A DNA stretch of 24,429 nt, from assembly GCA_002343395.1 (NCBI GenBank), contig DDSN01000119.1, forward strand, positions 17,236-41,664. The letters run 5' to 3'. Made by a program: the position numbers and the translations under genes. This document shows positions 1 through 6,727 of the stretch, piece after piece. Positions within the stretch are counted from its first letter, which is position 1; the number at the start of each line of letters is the position of its first letter. The notes under the pieces were generated by a model. That model had not been told where the DNA came from and did no database searches. It saw only the letters and a list, made by a program, of their open reading frames with translations. The stretch is from Hyphomonadaceae bacterium UBA2389. GTDB lineage: Bacteria > Pseudomonadota > Alphaproteobacteria > Caulobacterales > Aquidulcibacteraceae.

Positions 1-95
1 GGGCGGTCATGGCGACGGCGTGGGTGAGCCCCGCGGCGGCGGAGGTGGCGGGTCGGTGGAGCTCGCTCGAAGGCGCGCGTTCCGACGGATGCGGA
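1..95. other. Left edge, no supported gene
   Basis: This GC-rich stretch lies downstream of the DUF262 gene. An ATG on the minus strand at position 10 could begin another gene leaving the window, but only three codons are present and no clear ribosome binding site precedes it, so I do not call it. Confidence 0.4.
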
Positions 96-1826
96 CTATG
101 TGTCTGCGCGGACCAGTAGGAAGTGTTTGAGCCTATCTTGGATCAATGCCTTGCGCGCATCGACGAAGGCTTCGAAGTTTTCCAATTTCCAGAGGTTGCG
201 ATCGGTAGGGATGAGGTGAGCCTCAAGATACTTGTCCGGCTTGTCTCCGAACCATTGCGTCGGTAGCGCATCGTTCTTCTGAGCGAAGCCGTTTTCGAAA
301 GCGGTAAGAAGCATGCAGTTGGCGAGTTGGTCGCGCTGGGGTTTCTTGTACTTCATCAGAGAGTTTCGTCCGGTCTCTGGGTTCAGCATCCGCAGTCTCG
401 ACAACTCCGACTGAGGAAAGATGTGATCGACCTGTGGCATGTTTCCGTCGAAGAGCGGCGAATAGTTGAAGTCGCGGTAGAGCAGGTTGAAAATGAGATG
501 GACATTTTTGGACCCGTAGCCTTGCTCCCACAGGCGATCTTCCGAAAGCTCGACCGGCTTTCCACGATTTCGAATAAGATCGAGCACATCGGGTGTGACG
601 AATGCCGACTGCTTCCGAAGATGCTCTACGATGTCGTCGATCAGCTGATCAGGCGAGGAGTTGAATGTGCCGGCCAGTGATGTGCGGAGGATGTAAGACC
701 CCAAGTCTCGTGTGCCTTGCCATTTGGCTTTGTGATGAAAGCGAAAATAGATAAGGGGCATAAGCACGTTGTACGACGGCAGCGCCTTGTCGCAGCGAAT
801 ATAGGTCTCCGATTGCAGTCGATCCGAGACATCCTTGATGCTCTCGGAAATCAACTCCCATTTCGCTTCAATATCTTCGCGCACCCCGGGTTGCCTGAAC
901 TTGCTGACCTCGTAGCGCGCCCCGCGGTCCAATATTACGAGGCAGGACTTGAGCACAAAATCGCGGTCGAATGCGAAACCGCCACGGTTCAAGTCTTCGA
1001 GCAAAAACTCCATCTCTTCGTTCGATTGATCCCAGCTCGCGCTGAGAAGAGAAAAGAGCAGGTCGGATTTTCCGAGAATGGTGCCGCCGGAGTTGGCGCG
1101 GATGAACACCTCGACAACGTCGTCCTCGCCGTAGAGGTCTGCGTTCTCGATGCTGTCGAGCTCTTGATAGACGATGCCTTCATCGGAGTGAAACGTCTTG
1201 AAGGCTTGACCCAAGATCGCGCTGATTTTGGAGCGCATAGCGTCATCAAGTTCGAGCGGGCAATCCTGGAGAAGCTTTTGGGCCTCGGTTACGGGATCGC
1301 GGGTGCTGAAAACGATATCCTTGAAACGAACCCAATAGGCGCGCGATCTGTTTTTGCGGAATGCCGCTGGAATGCGATCGTAATCGTCTTCGGCGCTGGC
1401 CCTAAAGGCGAACTGATACTTGATGTCCTCGGGTGCGGAAGCCTCACCGCTCAACATGTTGAGATAGAGTTCTCTCCCTTCGTGGCTCCCGCACAGGCCG
1501 ATGAACAAACTTTGAAGGCGTTGCTGCCCATCTAAGACAAGCCCCTTCTTCAATTTGTTCGGCGGCACGAAGAAGTGACTTAGGTGTGCGGAGTGCGTTG
1601 CCCGGTAATTGTCGATAAACTTGCGGCATTTTATTTCCGCTCGGGTTTTCCAGACGAGCAGCGTGCTGATGGGATACTCGCGCATGATGGAGTCGAATAA
1701 TCGACAGGTTTGCTCCTCCGACCAAACAAATGGCCTTTGGATATTGGGCAGCCAGAATCCGCCGTCCTCCTCCGGGTTGTTCAGTACTTTCACGACCTTT
1801 CGGAGGGATTGCTTCATCACTCGCAT
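96..1826 (-). CDS. DUF262 / HNH (GmrSD-like) protein
   Basis: This 576-residue protein has the layout of GmrSD-type modification-dependent restriction proteins. The N-terminal DUF262 domain carries the nucleotide-handling motif DGQQR at residues 99-103, and an FIRANSGG motif typical of the family follows near residue 240. The C-terminal part has an HNH-type DUF1524-like nuclease centre with DHIFP at 467-471 and conserved asparagines near 503 and 512. Known family members cleave modified (for example glucosylated) phage DNA; the substrate of this one cannot be told. It lies 36 bp downstream of the ardC stop, so it was probably co-transcribed with parB and ardC before the RIT insertion. The ATG at 1826 is used; an in-frame ATG at 1817 is an alternative. 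Confidence is high for family, moderate for role. Confidence 0.85.
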   Translation of the reverse strand: MRVMKQSLRKVVKVLNNPEEDGGFWLPNIQRPFVWSEEQTCRLFDSIMREYPISTLLVWKTRAEIKCRKFIDNYRATHSAHLSHFFVPPNKLKKGLVLDGQQRLQSLFIGLCGSHEGRELYLNMLSGEASAPEDIKYQFAFRASAEDDYDRIPAAFRKNRSRAYWVRFKDIVFSTRDPVTEAQKLLQDCPLELDDAMRSKISAILGQAFKTFHSDEGIVYQELDSIENADLYGEDDVVEVFIRANSGGTILGKSDLLFSLLSASWDQSNEEMEFLLEDLNRGGFAFDRDFVLKSCLVILDRGARYEVSKFRQPGVREDIEAKWELISESIKDVSDRLQSETYIRCDKALPSYNVLMPLIYFRFHHKAKWQGTRDLGSYILRTSLAGTFNSSPDQLIDDIVEHLRKQSAFVTPDVLDLIRNRGKPVELSEDRLWEQGYGSKNVHLIFNLLYRDFNYSPLFDGNMPQVDHIFPQSELSRLRMLNPETGRNSLMKYKKPQRDQLANCMLLTAFENGFAQKNDALPTQWFGDKPDKYLEAHLIPTDRNLWKLENFEAFVDARKALIQDRLKHFLLVRADT

Positions 1827-1827
1827 G

Positions 1828-1854
1828 ACATGCCCCGCATTTGTGGCGGCATGT
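1828..1854. promoter_or_regulatory. Inverted repeat before DUF262 gene
   Basis: ACATGCC (1828-1834) and GGCATGT (1848-1854) form a perfect 7-bp inverted repeat with a 13-nt spacer, directly upstream of the DUF262 start codon. It could be an operator or a translation-controlling hairpin, but no known binding site was matched. Confidence 0.35.
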
Positions 1855-1862
1855 TAAGTCGC

Positions 1863-1991
1863 CTAAGGGTTGTGATCAATGCGGGTTTCGGATGCGCCAT
1901 GCGCTGGACTTTTGGCCAGCAGCCAGTCCACCGCAGTTTGAGCTTGCGCCGCCGCCGCCAGAAAGGCGCGCTTGTCGTCCTTCAGTAGTTT
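1863..1991 (-). pseudogene. ardC: ArdC C-terminal fragment, cut off by RIT
   Basis: Reading the minus strand from the left end of the RIT element gives an open frame of 42 codons ending at TAG 1863-1865. Its start, KLLKDDKRAFLAAAAQAQ, followed by TAVDWL, is the usual C-terminal tail of ArdC-family antirestriction proteins. It continues exactly where the ArdC reading frame at 5862-6656 is interrupted: residue 265 there is the Leu of HWL, and this fragment supplies the following LysLeuLeuLysAspAsp. The fragment has no start codon of its own and is presumably not translated. It shows that ardC was one gene of about 307 codons before the RIT insertion. Confidence 0.88.
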
Positions 1992-1994
1992 CAG
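1990..1994. repeat. Target-site duplication, left copy (TTCAG)
   Basis: TTCAG here and at 5860-5864 flank the RIT element. Recombination between the two copies would join the ardC halves in frame, so this is the best candidate for the duplicated target or the strand-exchange overlap. Confidence 0.6.
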
Positions 1995-2023
1995 TAATCA
2001 CCAGCATCAAATAATGTGAAGGA
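1994..2023 (+). repeat. RIT left terminal inverted repeat
   Basis: This 30-bp end sequence begins GTAATCACCAGC. Its reverse complement matches 5804-5833 at 28 of 30 positions. It lies immediately inside the left TTCAG copy; its first base overlaps the last base of that copy. Confidence 0.85.
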
Positions 2024-2080
2024 ACACGAGAAACACGTTGTTCGCATTGAAGGACGCGGTCCGCGTCCTTCACATTATTT
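2009..2080. repeat. Subterminal palindromic repeats at RIT left end
   Basis: The inner half of the terminal repeat, AAATAATGTGAAGGA (2009-2023), recurs perfectly inverted at 2066-2080. Between them, 2049-2071 is a palindrome with 11-bp arms around one central base (arm GAAGGACGCGG). Such subterminal palindromes could serve as recombinase binding sites; a terminator role for ritC is less likely because no U-run follows in that direction. Confidence 0.7.
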
Positions 2081-2089
2081 CCCTTTTTC

Positions 2090-3094
2090 TCAGAGTGCGT
2101 CGAGCCACGCCATCACGCTTGCATCGCGCTTCCAACGCGGTGGCTTAGTTGGAAGGCCGGACGTGTCCAGACGATCGATAGCCTTGCGTTTGGTCTCCAA
2201 ATTGGCCTGAGCATAATGGTTGGTGGTGTCGAGGCTCACGTGCCCCAGCCACGAGCGGATGACGGTGATGTCGACGCCGGCGGCGACAAGATGGACCGCG
2301 GTCGAATGGCGAAAGCTGTGCGGCGTCACCTTCTTCGTAGCGAGGCTTGGCATGGTCTTGGCCGCCGCCTGAACGCACTCGGCGAGCTTGAACCGCACGC
2401 CTGATGCGCCGAGCGGTACGCCATAGCGATTGACGAAGATCGGTTCGTCATCGGCCCGCGGCTGACGCTTGAGCAACGCCTTCAGAAGCACGACCGTTTC
2501 CGGCCACAACGGGCAGAGCCGCTCCTTGCGGCCCTTGCCGTAGAGCCGGACGAACGCTGGCGCGTCGAAATGGATCGCCTGCGGCTTGAGATCGAGTGCT
2601 TCCTGGATACGCGCGCCGGAATTGTAGAGGAAGGATAAGAGCGCGTGATCGCGTTGACCTTCGAGCGTCGATCGATCCGGTTGCGCCAAAATCGCCGCCA
2701 CTTCTTCGGGATCGAGATAGACTGGCGTGTGAATTGGCGCGCGCTTCGCCGGGATGCGCAACACCGCCGCGCACTGCGCAGCTAATGGCGGCTCGTGCCC
2801 GGCAACGAAACCGTAGAAGCTCCGAAGTGCGGCGAGACGACAATTGCGCGTGCCTATGCTGTCGCTTCGCTCAGTCTCGGCATGCCGCAGGAAGGCGGCG
2901 ACCTGCACCGCCGTAAGATCGCTGAACACGATCTTCGCGACGGGTCGGCCGCGCTCACGCGCAACGAAGCGCAGAAATAAGCGCCACGTGTCTCGGTAGG
3001 AGCGGATGGTGTGAGGCGAAGCGTTGCGCTGCTCGACCATCCACTCGCAGAAGAACGCGCGCAGTAGCTCTGGGAACGGATCGGCCGCTTTCAT
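2090..3094 (-). CDS. ritC: RIT tyrosine recombinase, third gene
   Basis: This 334-residue phage-integrase-family recombinase has an N-terminal SAM-like core-binding domain at about residues 10-100 and a C-terminal catalytic domain from about 125. Catalytic residues are visible: Arg162 in SGARIQEAL, Lys187 in YGKGRKE, His259 and Arg262 in HSFRH, His285 in WLGH and Tyr294 in TNHYAQ. It is the shortest of the trio and the last to be transcribed. Its ATG overlaps the stop of the middle gene (ATGA at 3091-3094), with GGAGG a few bases upstream, so translation is probably coupled. In RIT elements the three enzymes are thought to act together in moving the element; the individual role of this one is not known to me. 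Confidence 0.93.
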   Translation of the reverse strand: MKAADPFPELLRAFFCEWMVEQRNASPHTIRSYRDTWRLFLRFVARERGRPVAKIVFSDLTAVQVAAFLRHAETERSDSIGTRNCRLAALRSFYGFVAGHEPPLAAQCAAVLRIPAKRAPIHTPVYLDPEEVAAILAQPDRSTLEGQRDHALLSFLYNSGARIQEALDLKPQAIHFDAPAFVRLYGKGRKERLCPLWPETVVLLKALLKRQPRADDEPIFVNRYGVPLGASGVRFKLAECVQAAAKTMPSLATKKVTPHSFRHSTAVHLVAAGVDITVIRSWLGHVSLDTTNHYAQANLETKRKAIDRLDTSGLPTKPPRWKRDASVMAWLDAL

Positions 3095-4464
3095 GGGCGA
3101 CCTCCCTCGACTTGCAGATGCCGAGCGCCGAACCGGCGAAACCGCTCACCGGCCTCCTGCAGGAGATCCTGAGTGACAGTGATGTAGACCAGCGTCGAAT
3201 TGATATCGCGATGCCCGAGATAGGTGGCCAAATACGCAAGTTTGTTTTGCGGATTGACGCCCGCGCGATACCAGGCGGTGATGCGATTGACGACCATGGA
3301 ATGCCGGAGATCGTGAATGCGCGGCCCGGTCTTGCCTCGTGATGGCTTCAACCCTGCGCGGCGCAACACGTCGATGAGCGGCGTGGCGATGCTGCGCGGA
3401 TGATAGCGCTCCAGCCTTTGCTGATGCCAAAATAAGCCGGCGTACGGCTCTTGCGGGGCGCCGGCGCGTCGGCGCGCATCGAGATAGTCGCGAAGCGCGC
3501 TTACCACGCTGTCCGTCAGCGGCAGAATCCGCGACTTGAAGAACTTGGTCTCGCGGATGGTGATGGCGCCTGATTTGAGATCGACATCCCGGAGATCGAG
3601 TCCGGCAATCTCGCTGATGCGCAGTCCCGCGCAATAGCCAAGAACAATCATAGTGTAGAGCGACAATGGTCTGAGCGGCGCACGCGGTGATGGATATGCA
3701 AGCGCTGTATCGAGAAGCCGTCTAATCTCATCGGGTGTATAGATGTGCGGGCGGCGCCATTGTCGCACCAGCTCCTGCTGCGGGCGCCCATTGCGACGCG
3801 GCAACACAACGCTTGGATCAAGGTGACGCCGCGCCTTGGCGAGCTGGCGGCCGAGCTGCTCACAATCGGCGGCGTGCCACAGCGTGGCATACGCCGCGCG
3901 CCATCGCTTCAGCATGGTGTCTATGGAGGCGTCGGCAAGCTCGGGATGGCCCTGCAGGAAGCGATCGAACCGCAGGAAGCGCATGGTCTGCGCCTGGTAG
4001 CGATAGCCGCGCGTCTTCATCAGCGCCGCGTGATCGCGCATCAACGGCCCGAGCACGCTGCCGAATCTTGGATATTGGCGCAGCGCTTCGAGCGCGGCGT
4101 CGGCATCGGGCGCAACTAACGCCCTAACGATCGTCTGCGGACATCGGATGCAATACTCGTCCTGGAGCGCGGCGATGGGATTGGCGGATATCAATTGCCG
4201 CGCAGCGAGAAACTCCAGGAAGCGGCAGACAATGCGTGCGCGAAGAAAGAACGTCGATTTGGTCCATCGCGCCCGGCCAACCTTGAGCCATCGCTCGATG
4301 TCGTTACGGCGTGCGATTGCGGGCGGGGCGCCCTGGCGATCCAGATCATTGCAGAAGCTCCTCAGGATGCGCGTGTACCGCGCTCGCACATCTTGGGTGC
4401 GGATCCGGCGCGTACGGATAAAATCATCGATGGCGGCGCCATCAGCATAGAGCCAGCTCGTCAT
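3091..4464 (-). CDS. ritB: RIT tyrosine recombinase, second gene
   Basis: This is a 457-residue tyrosine recombinase, the longest of the trio. The N-terminal half (to about 240) is the arm and core-binding region, and the catalytic domain follows. Catalytic residues are Arg282 in AGLRISE, a Lys around 307-310, His384 and Arg387 in HDLRH, His418 in YLGH and Tyr427 in STLVYIT. Its ATG at 4464 overlaps the stop of the first recombinase gene by 4 bp, and GGAGG lies about 7 bases upstream. Its own stop overlaps the start of ritC. The order and size pattern (about 400, 450 and 330 residues) fits RIT elements rather than a set of unrelated integrases. Confidence 0.93.
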   Translation of the reverse strand: MTSWLYADGAAIDDFIRTRRIRTQDVRARYTRILRSFCNDLDRQGAPPAIARRNDIERWLKVGRARWTKSTFFLRARIVCRFLEFLAARQLISANPIAALQDEYCIRCPQTIVRALVAPDADAALEALRQYPRFGSVLGPLMRDHAALMKTRGYRYQAQTMRFLRFDRFLQGHPELADASIDTMLKRWRAAYATLWHAADCEQLGRQLAKARRHLDPSVVLPRRNGRPQQELVRQWRRPHIYTPDEIRRLLDTALAYPSPRAPLRPLSLYTMIVLGYCAGLRISEIAGLDLRDVDLKSGAITIRETKFFKSRILPLTDSVVSALRDYLDARRRAGAPQEPYAGLFWHQQRLERYHPRSIATPLIDVLRRAGLKPSRGKTGPRIHDLRHSMVVNRITAWYRAGVNPQNKLAYLATYLGHRDINSTLVYITVTQDLLQEAGERFRRFGARHLQVEGGRP

Positions 4465-5687
4465 GCGGGGACCTCCAAGCCAGGAATGTCGAGCGCGATG
4501 GCGCGCAAATCTTCGGTCGCCAATTTAAGGTACGGAGTCGTCGCGTCGTAGCACCTGTGCCCCAAGAGATCGCCGATCACCTTGCGCGGCACCGCGGCGC
4601 GCAACATGCTCACTGCATGTGCGTGGCGGAAAGCGTGCGGACCGGTTTTGCCCTCGGGCTTTACACCGGCTGCCTCCAACCGTCGGCGCACCTCGCTGTG
4701 CAGCGTGCGCAGCGGCTGATATGGCGCTCTGGCGCGCAGGAAAACCTCGCGCCGGTCGGTCTTGGGTCGAGCTTGGTCGAGATACTCCAGCAATGCCTCG
4801 CCGACCGGCGCAGTGAGCGGCAGCATCGTCTGGCCGCGCGTCTTCGTATGGCGGATACGTAGCGTCTCGGCGCGCCAATCGATGTCATCGAGCCTGAGCT
4901 GCATGATCTCGCCGGCGCGCACGCCGTAAGTCGCCAGCAGCATCAGAATGGCGTAATCGCGCAAACCGAGAGCGGACCTATCTTTGCGTGTCGTCGTCAG
5001 CGCCGCTTCGATCTCCTCTCGGCTGAGCGCTGAGGGAATGGACTCATAGGCGTACATCGTCGGCGAGATGATCTGCGTGGAAATATCGCGCGGGATGCGT
5101 CCCGTGGCGTGAAGAAAGCGAACGAAGGCCCGCAACCTCTGCGCCGTGTCCTTGATCGAGCGTCGTCGCAGCTTTGGCGCGCGCTCGGAAAAATACGCGT
5201 CGATCTCGGCAATCGTTAGCGCGCTGATATCGCCGGCGCCACGCGCCATGCGCCAACGAAGGAAGCAATGCAGCTCGGACTTGAAATCCAGGATCGACTT
5301 TGGCGCAAGATTGCGCTCAGTCCGTTGCCACTCGGCGAACTCGGCCCATAGACGACGGCAAGCTATCTCTGCGGTCGAAAACGCCGACTCCGGCGGCCAT
5401 TGCGGCAGCGCCAGCTTGAGCATCGCGTGAATGCCCGCGCGAGGAATGGACTGCCAATATGGAGCTGGCTCGCGGCCGTGGCGCTTGCGAAACTCCGCCA
5501 TCGCCTCCCTGAGATAATCCATGACGAATTGCGGCGTGACCGCTTGGAGCGGGATGTGATCTCGCGCCAAATGCCGGAGAAAACTCTCCGCATTGACGCA
5601 GTAATTATGGATGACCATCGCGCTATAGCGCTGCTGGGCCAACGACGTGCGCAGGCGCGCCACCAACTCACTCGAATGCTGTGACAT
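4461..5687 (-). CDS. ritA: RIT tyrosine recombinase, first gene
   Basis: This 408-residue tyrosine recombinase is the promoter-proximal gene of the trio. An N-terminal core-binding region runs to about 210 and a catalytic domain from about 220. Catalytic residues are Arg257 in YGVRAGE, Lys282 in HTKTRG, His351 and Arg354 in HAFRH, His377 in LGHR and Tyr386 in TTPYLK. I place the start at 5687 (MSQHSSEL) because a strong Shine-Dalgarno GAGGTGA lies 7 bases upstream. The frame is open for 36 more codons, to 5795, but that extension runs into the terminal structures of the element. Its stop overlaps the ritB start. Transcription presumably starts in the 5690-5800 leader. Confidence 0.92.
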   Translation of the reverse strand: MSQHSSELVARLRTSLAQQRYSAMVIHNYCVNAESFLRHLARDHIPLQAVTPQFVMDYLREAMAEFRKRHGREPAPYWQSIPRAGIHAMLKLALPQWPPESAFSTAEIACRRLWAEFAEWQRTERNLAPKSILDFKSELHCFLRWRMARGAGDISALTIAEIDAYFSERAPKLRRRSIKDTAQRLRAFVRFLHATGRIPRDISTQIISPTMYAYESIPSALSREEIEAALTTTRKDRSALGLRDYAILMLLATYGVRAGEIMQLRLDDIDWRAETLRIRHTKTRGQTMLPLTAPVGEALLEYLDQARPKTDRREVFLRARAPYQPLRTLHSEVRRRLEAAGVKPEGKTGPHAFRHAHAVSMLRAAVPRKVIGDLLGHRCYDATTPYLKLATEDLRAIALDIPGLEVPA

Positions 5688-5747
5688 CAACGAATCACCT
5701 CGGCTTGGGATGAACAAGGCCGAGCGTGTCACGACGAAATAATGCGC

Positions 5748-5778
5748 AGCAAAATCGCTTTGATCGGGCGATTTTGCT
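5748..5778. repeat. Inverted repeat in ritA leader
   Basis: AGCAAAATCGC (5748-5758) and GCGATTTTGCT (5768-5778) form a perfect 11-bp stem with a 9-nt loop between the ritA start and the right terminal repeat. It is a candidate operator or recombinase binding site. It is the main structured feature of the roughly 115-bp leader; I could not pick a convincing -35/-10 pair. Confidence 0.6.
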
Positions 5779-5803
5779 AGGGAGATCAGCGGCATCGCCG
5801 AAC

Positions 5804-5833
5804 TCCTTCAGATTATTTGGTGCTGGTGATTAC
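5804..5833 (-). repeat. RIT right terminal inverted repeat
   Basis: This 30-bp sequence begins TCCTTCAGATTATTT and is the inverted partner of 1994-2023, with two mismatches. It overlaps the 3' end of the truncated ardC frame and supplies that frame's stop codon. Confidence 0.85.
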
Positions 5834-6656
5834 TTACGAAATCGCGAGCTCGGCATTTCTTCAGCCAGTGCCCGACATAAGAAGCGTGGTCGCTGAGGTG
5901 ATCTGGTGGCAGCCCTAAGTGCGCGCCAAGGATCGAAGCGCCGATCTCGGCGACGAGTTCTTCAGCCGCCAGCGCATGCGCGCTGAACCGCTTGGACATA
6001 TCGCGCCCGACGCGATGCGCGGCGCCCGTGGCGTGTACGGCTTCATGATTCAACGTCGCAGCATAATGATCCGCTGAATCGAACGCTGCGAGCGACGGCA
6101 TGCCGATCACATCCTTGGAAGGAATGTAGCAGGCAATATCCTGGGTCAGGATGCGTTTGATGTCGAGCTTGGCGAACCAGGCCTCATGCGCGGCGATGGG
6201 AAGAACGTCTGTCTCGACTGGACCGGGAAAGAAGCGCTCGGGAAGGCCCTCGATTTGATCGGCGTTGAACGCGGTGAAGCACCTCAGGAAGCGAAAGCTG
6301 TCTTCCACCTTGTCGCCTGCGCCATTGTCGCGCGTCTTCTTCGCCTGGCCGTAATAGACAACCAGCTCTGCGCGTTCGCCCTTGCGCACATGCGCGCCGA
6401 GCTGATTGGCCTGGCGGAGCGTGATCCAGTAGGGCGAGACGTAGCCCTTCGCCACAGCGGCGCTCCACAGCATGATGATGTTCACGCCGCGATAATTTTC
6501 GCCGGTGGCGCGGCGCGGCAGCGCGAGGCCAGTGCGCGCGCCATCCCACGGCTTGCGCCAGGGCATGACGCCCCGCTCCAGTTCAGTCAGGATCTTGGTG
6601 GTGATCTCAAGGGCGATATCGCGGCGCTGGCCGTCGATCTTCGTATGTATGGTCAT
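5808..6656 (-). pseudogene. ardC: ArdC antirestriction protein, C-terminus replaced by RIT
   Basis: This is the N-terminal 265 codons of an ArdC-family protein followed by 17 codons read from the RIT end, 282 residues in all. ArdC proteins combine an N-terminal ssDNA-binding domain (here about 1-130) with a zinc-metalloprotease-like domain; the motif HEAVH is at 204-208 and AAEELVAEIGAS follows at 230-241. They protect incoming conjugative DNA from restriction. The normal tail is missing here but is present at 1863-1991. Because both core domains are complete, the protein may still work. Start 6656 is chosen because GGAG precedes it and the family begins there; the open frame runs further to 6824 without resemblance. 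The gene follows the parB-like gene by 71 bp and is probably in the same operon. Confidence 0.9.
5860..5864. repeat. Target-site duplication, right copy (TTCAG)
   Basis: This is the second copy of TTCAG, in ardC codons 264-266. It sits 26 bp outside the right inverted repeat, whereas the left copy abuts its repeat. Confidence 0.55.
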
Positions 6657-6727
6657 GAGCGTGTGCTCCGAAAAGACAGCGCCGCCGGTGATGCCGGCGG
6701 CGCTTGGATGGATTGGAAATGTTGGAG

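Larger units (their letters stand above)
1995..5859 (-). mobile_element. RIT (recombinase-in-trio) element
   Basis: Three tyrosine recombinase genes overlap by 4 bp each, face the same way and are enclosed by near-identical 30-bp inverted repeats; this is the defining layout of RIT elements. The length is about 3865 bp. It interrupts ardC, with TTCAG at both junctions. All three recombinases keep the catalytic Arg, His-x-x-Arg, His and Tyr, so the element may still be active. The right end has 26 bp (5834-5859) outside the inverted repeat that match neither ardC nor the left end. No passenger gene is present. The exact ends are inferred from reconstruction of ardC. Confidence 0.88.

Noticed and set aside
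717..1535. Long plus-strand open frame opposite the DUF262 gene
   Set aside because: It is antisense to a gene with clear DUF262 and HNH motifs and has no recognisable domain or ribosome site.
2049..2071. Palindrome as a rho-independent terminator of the recombinase operon
   Set aside because: The arms have only a one-base loop and no U-run follows on the minus strand; a binding-site role within the element end fits better.
5688..5795. Upstream extension of the first RIT recombinase to ATG 5795
   Set aside because: A strong Shine-Dalgarno fits the internal ATG at 5687, and the extension covers the 5748-5778 inverted repeat near the element end.
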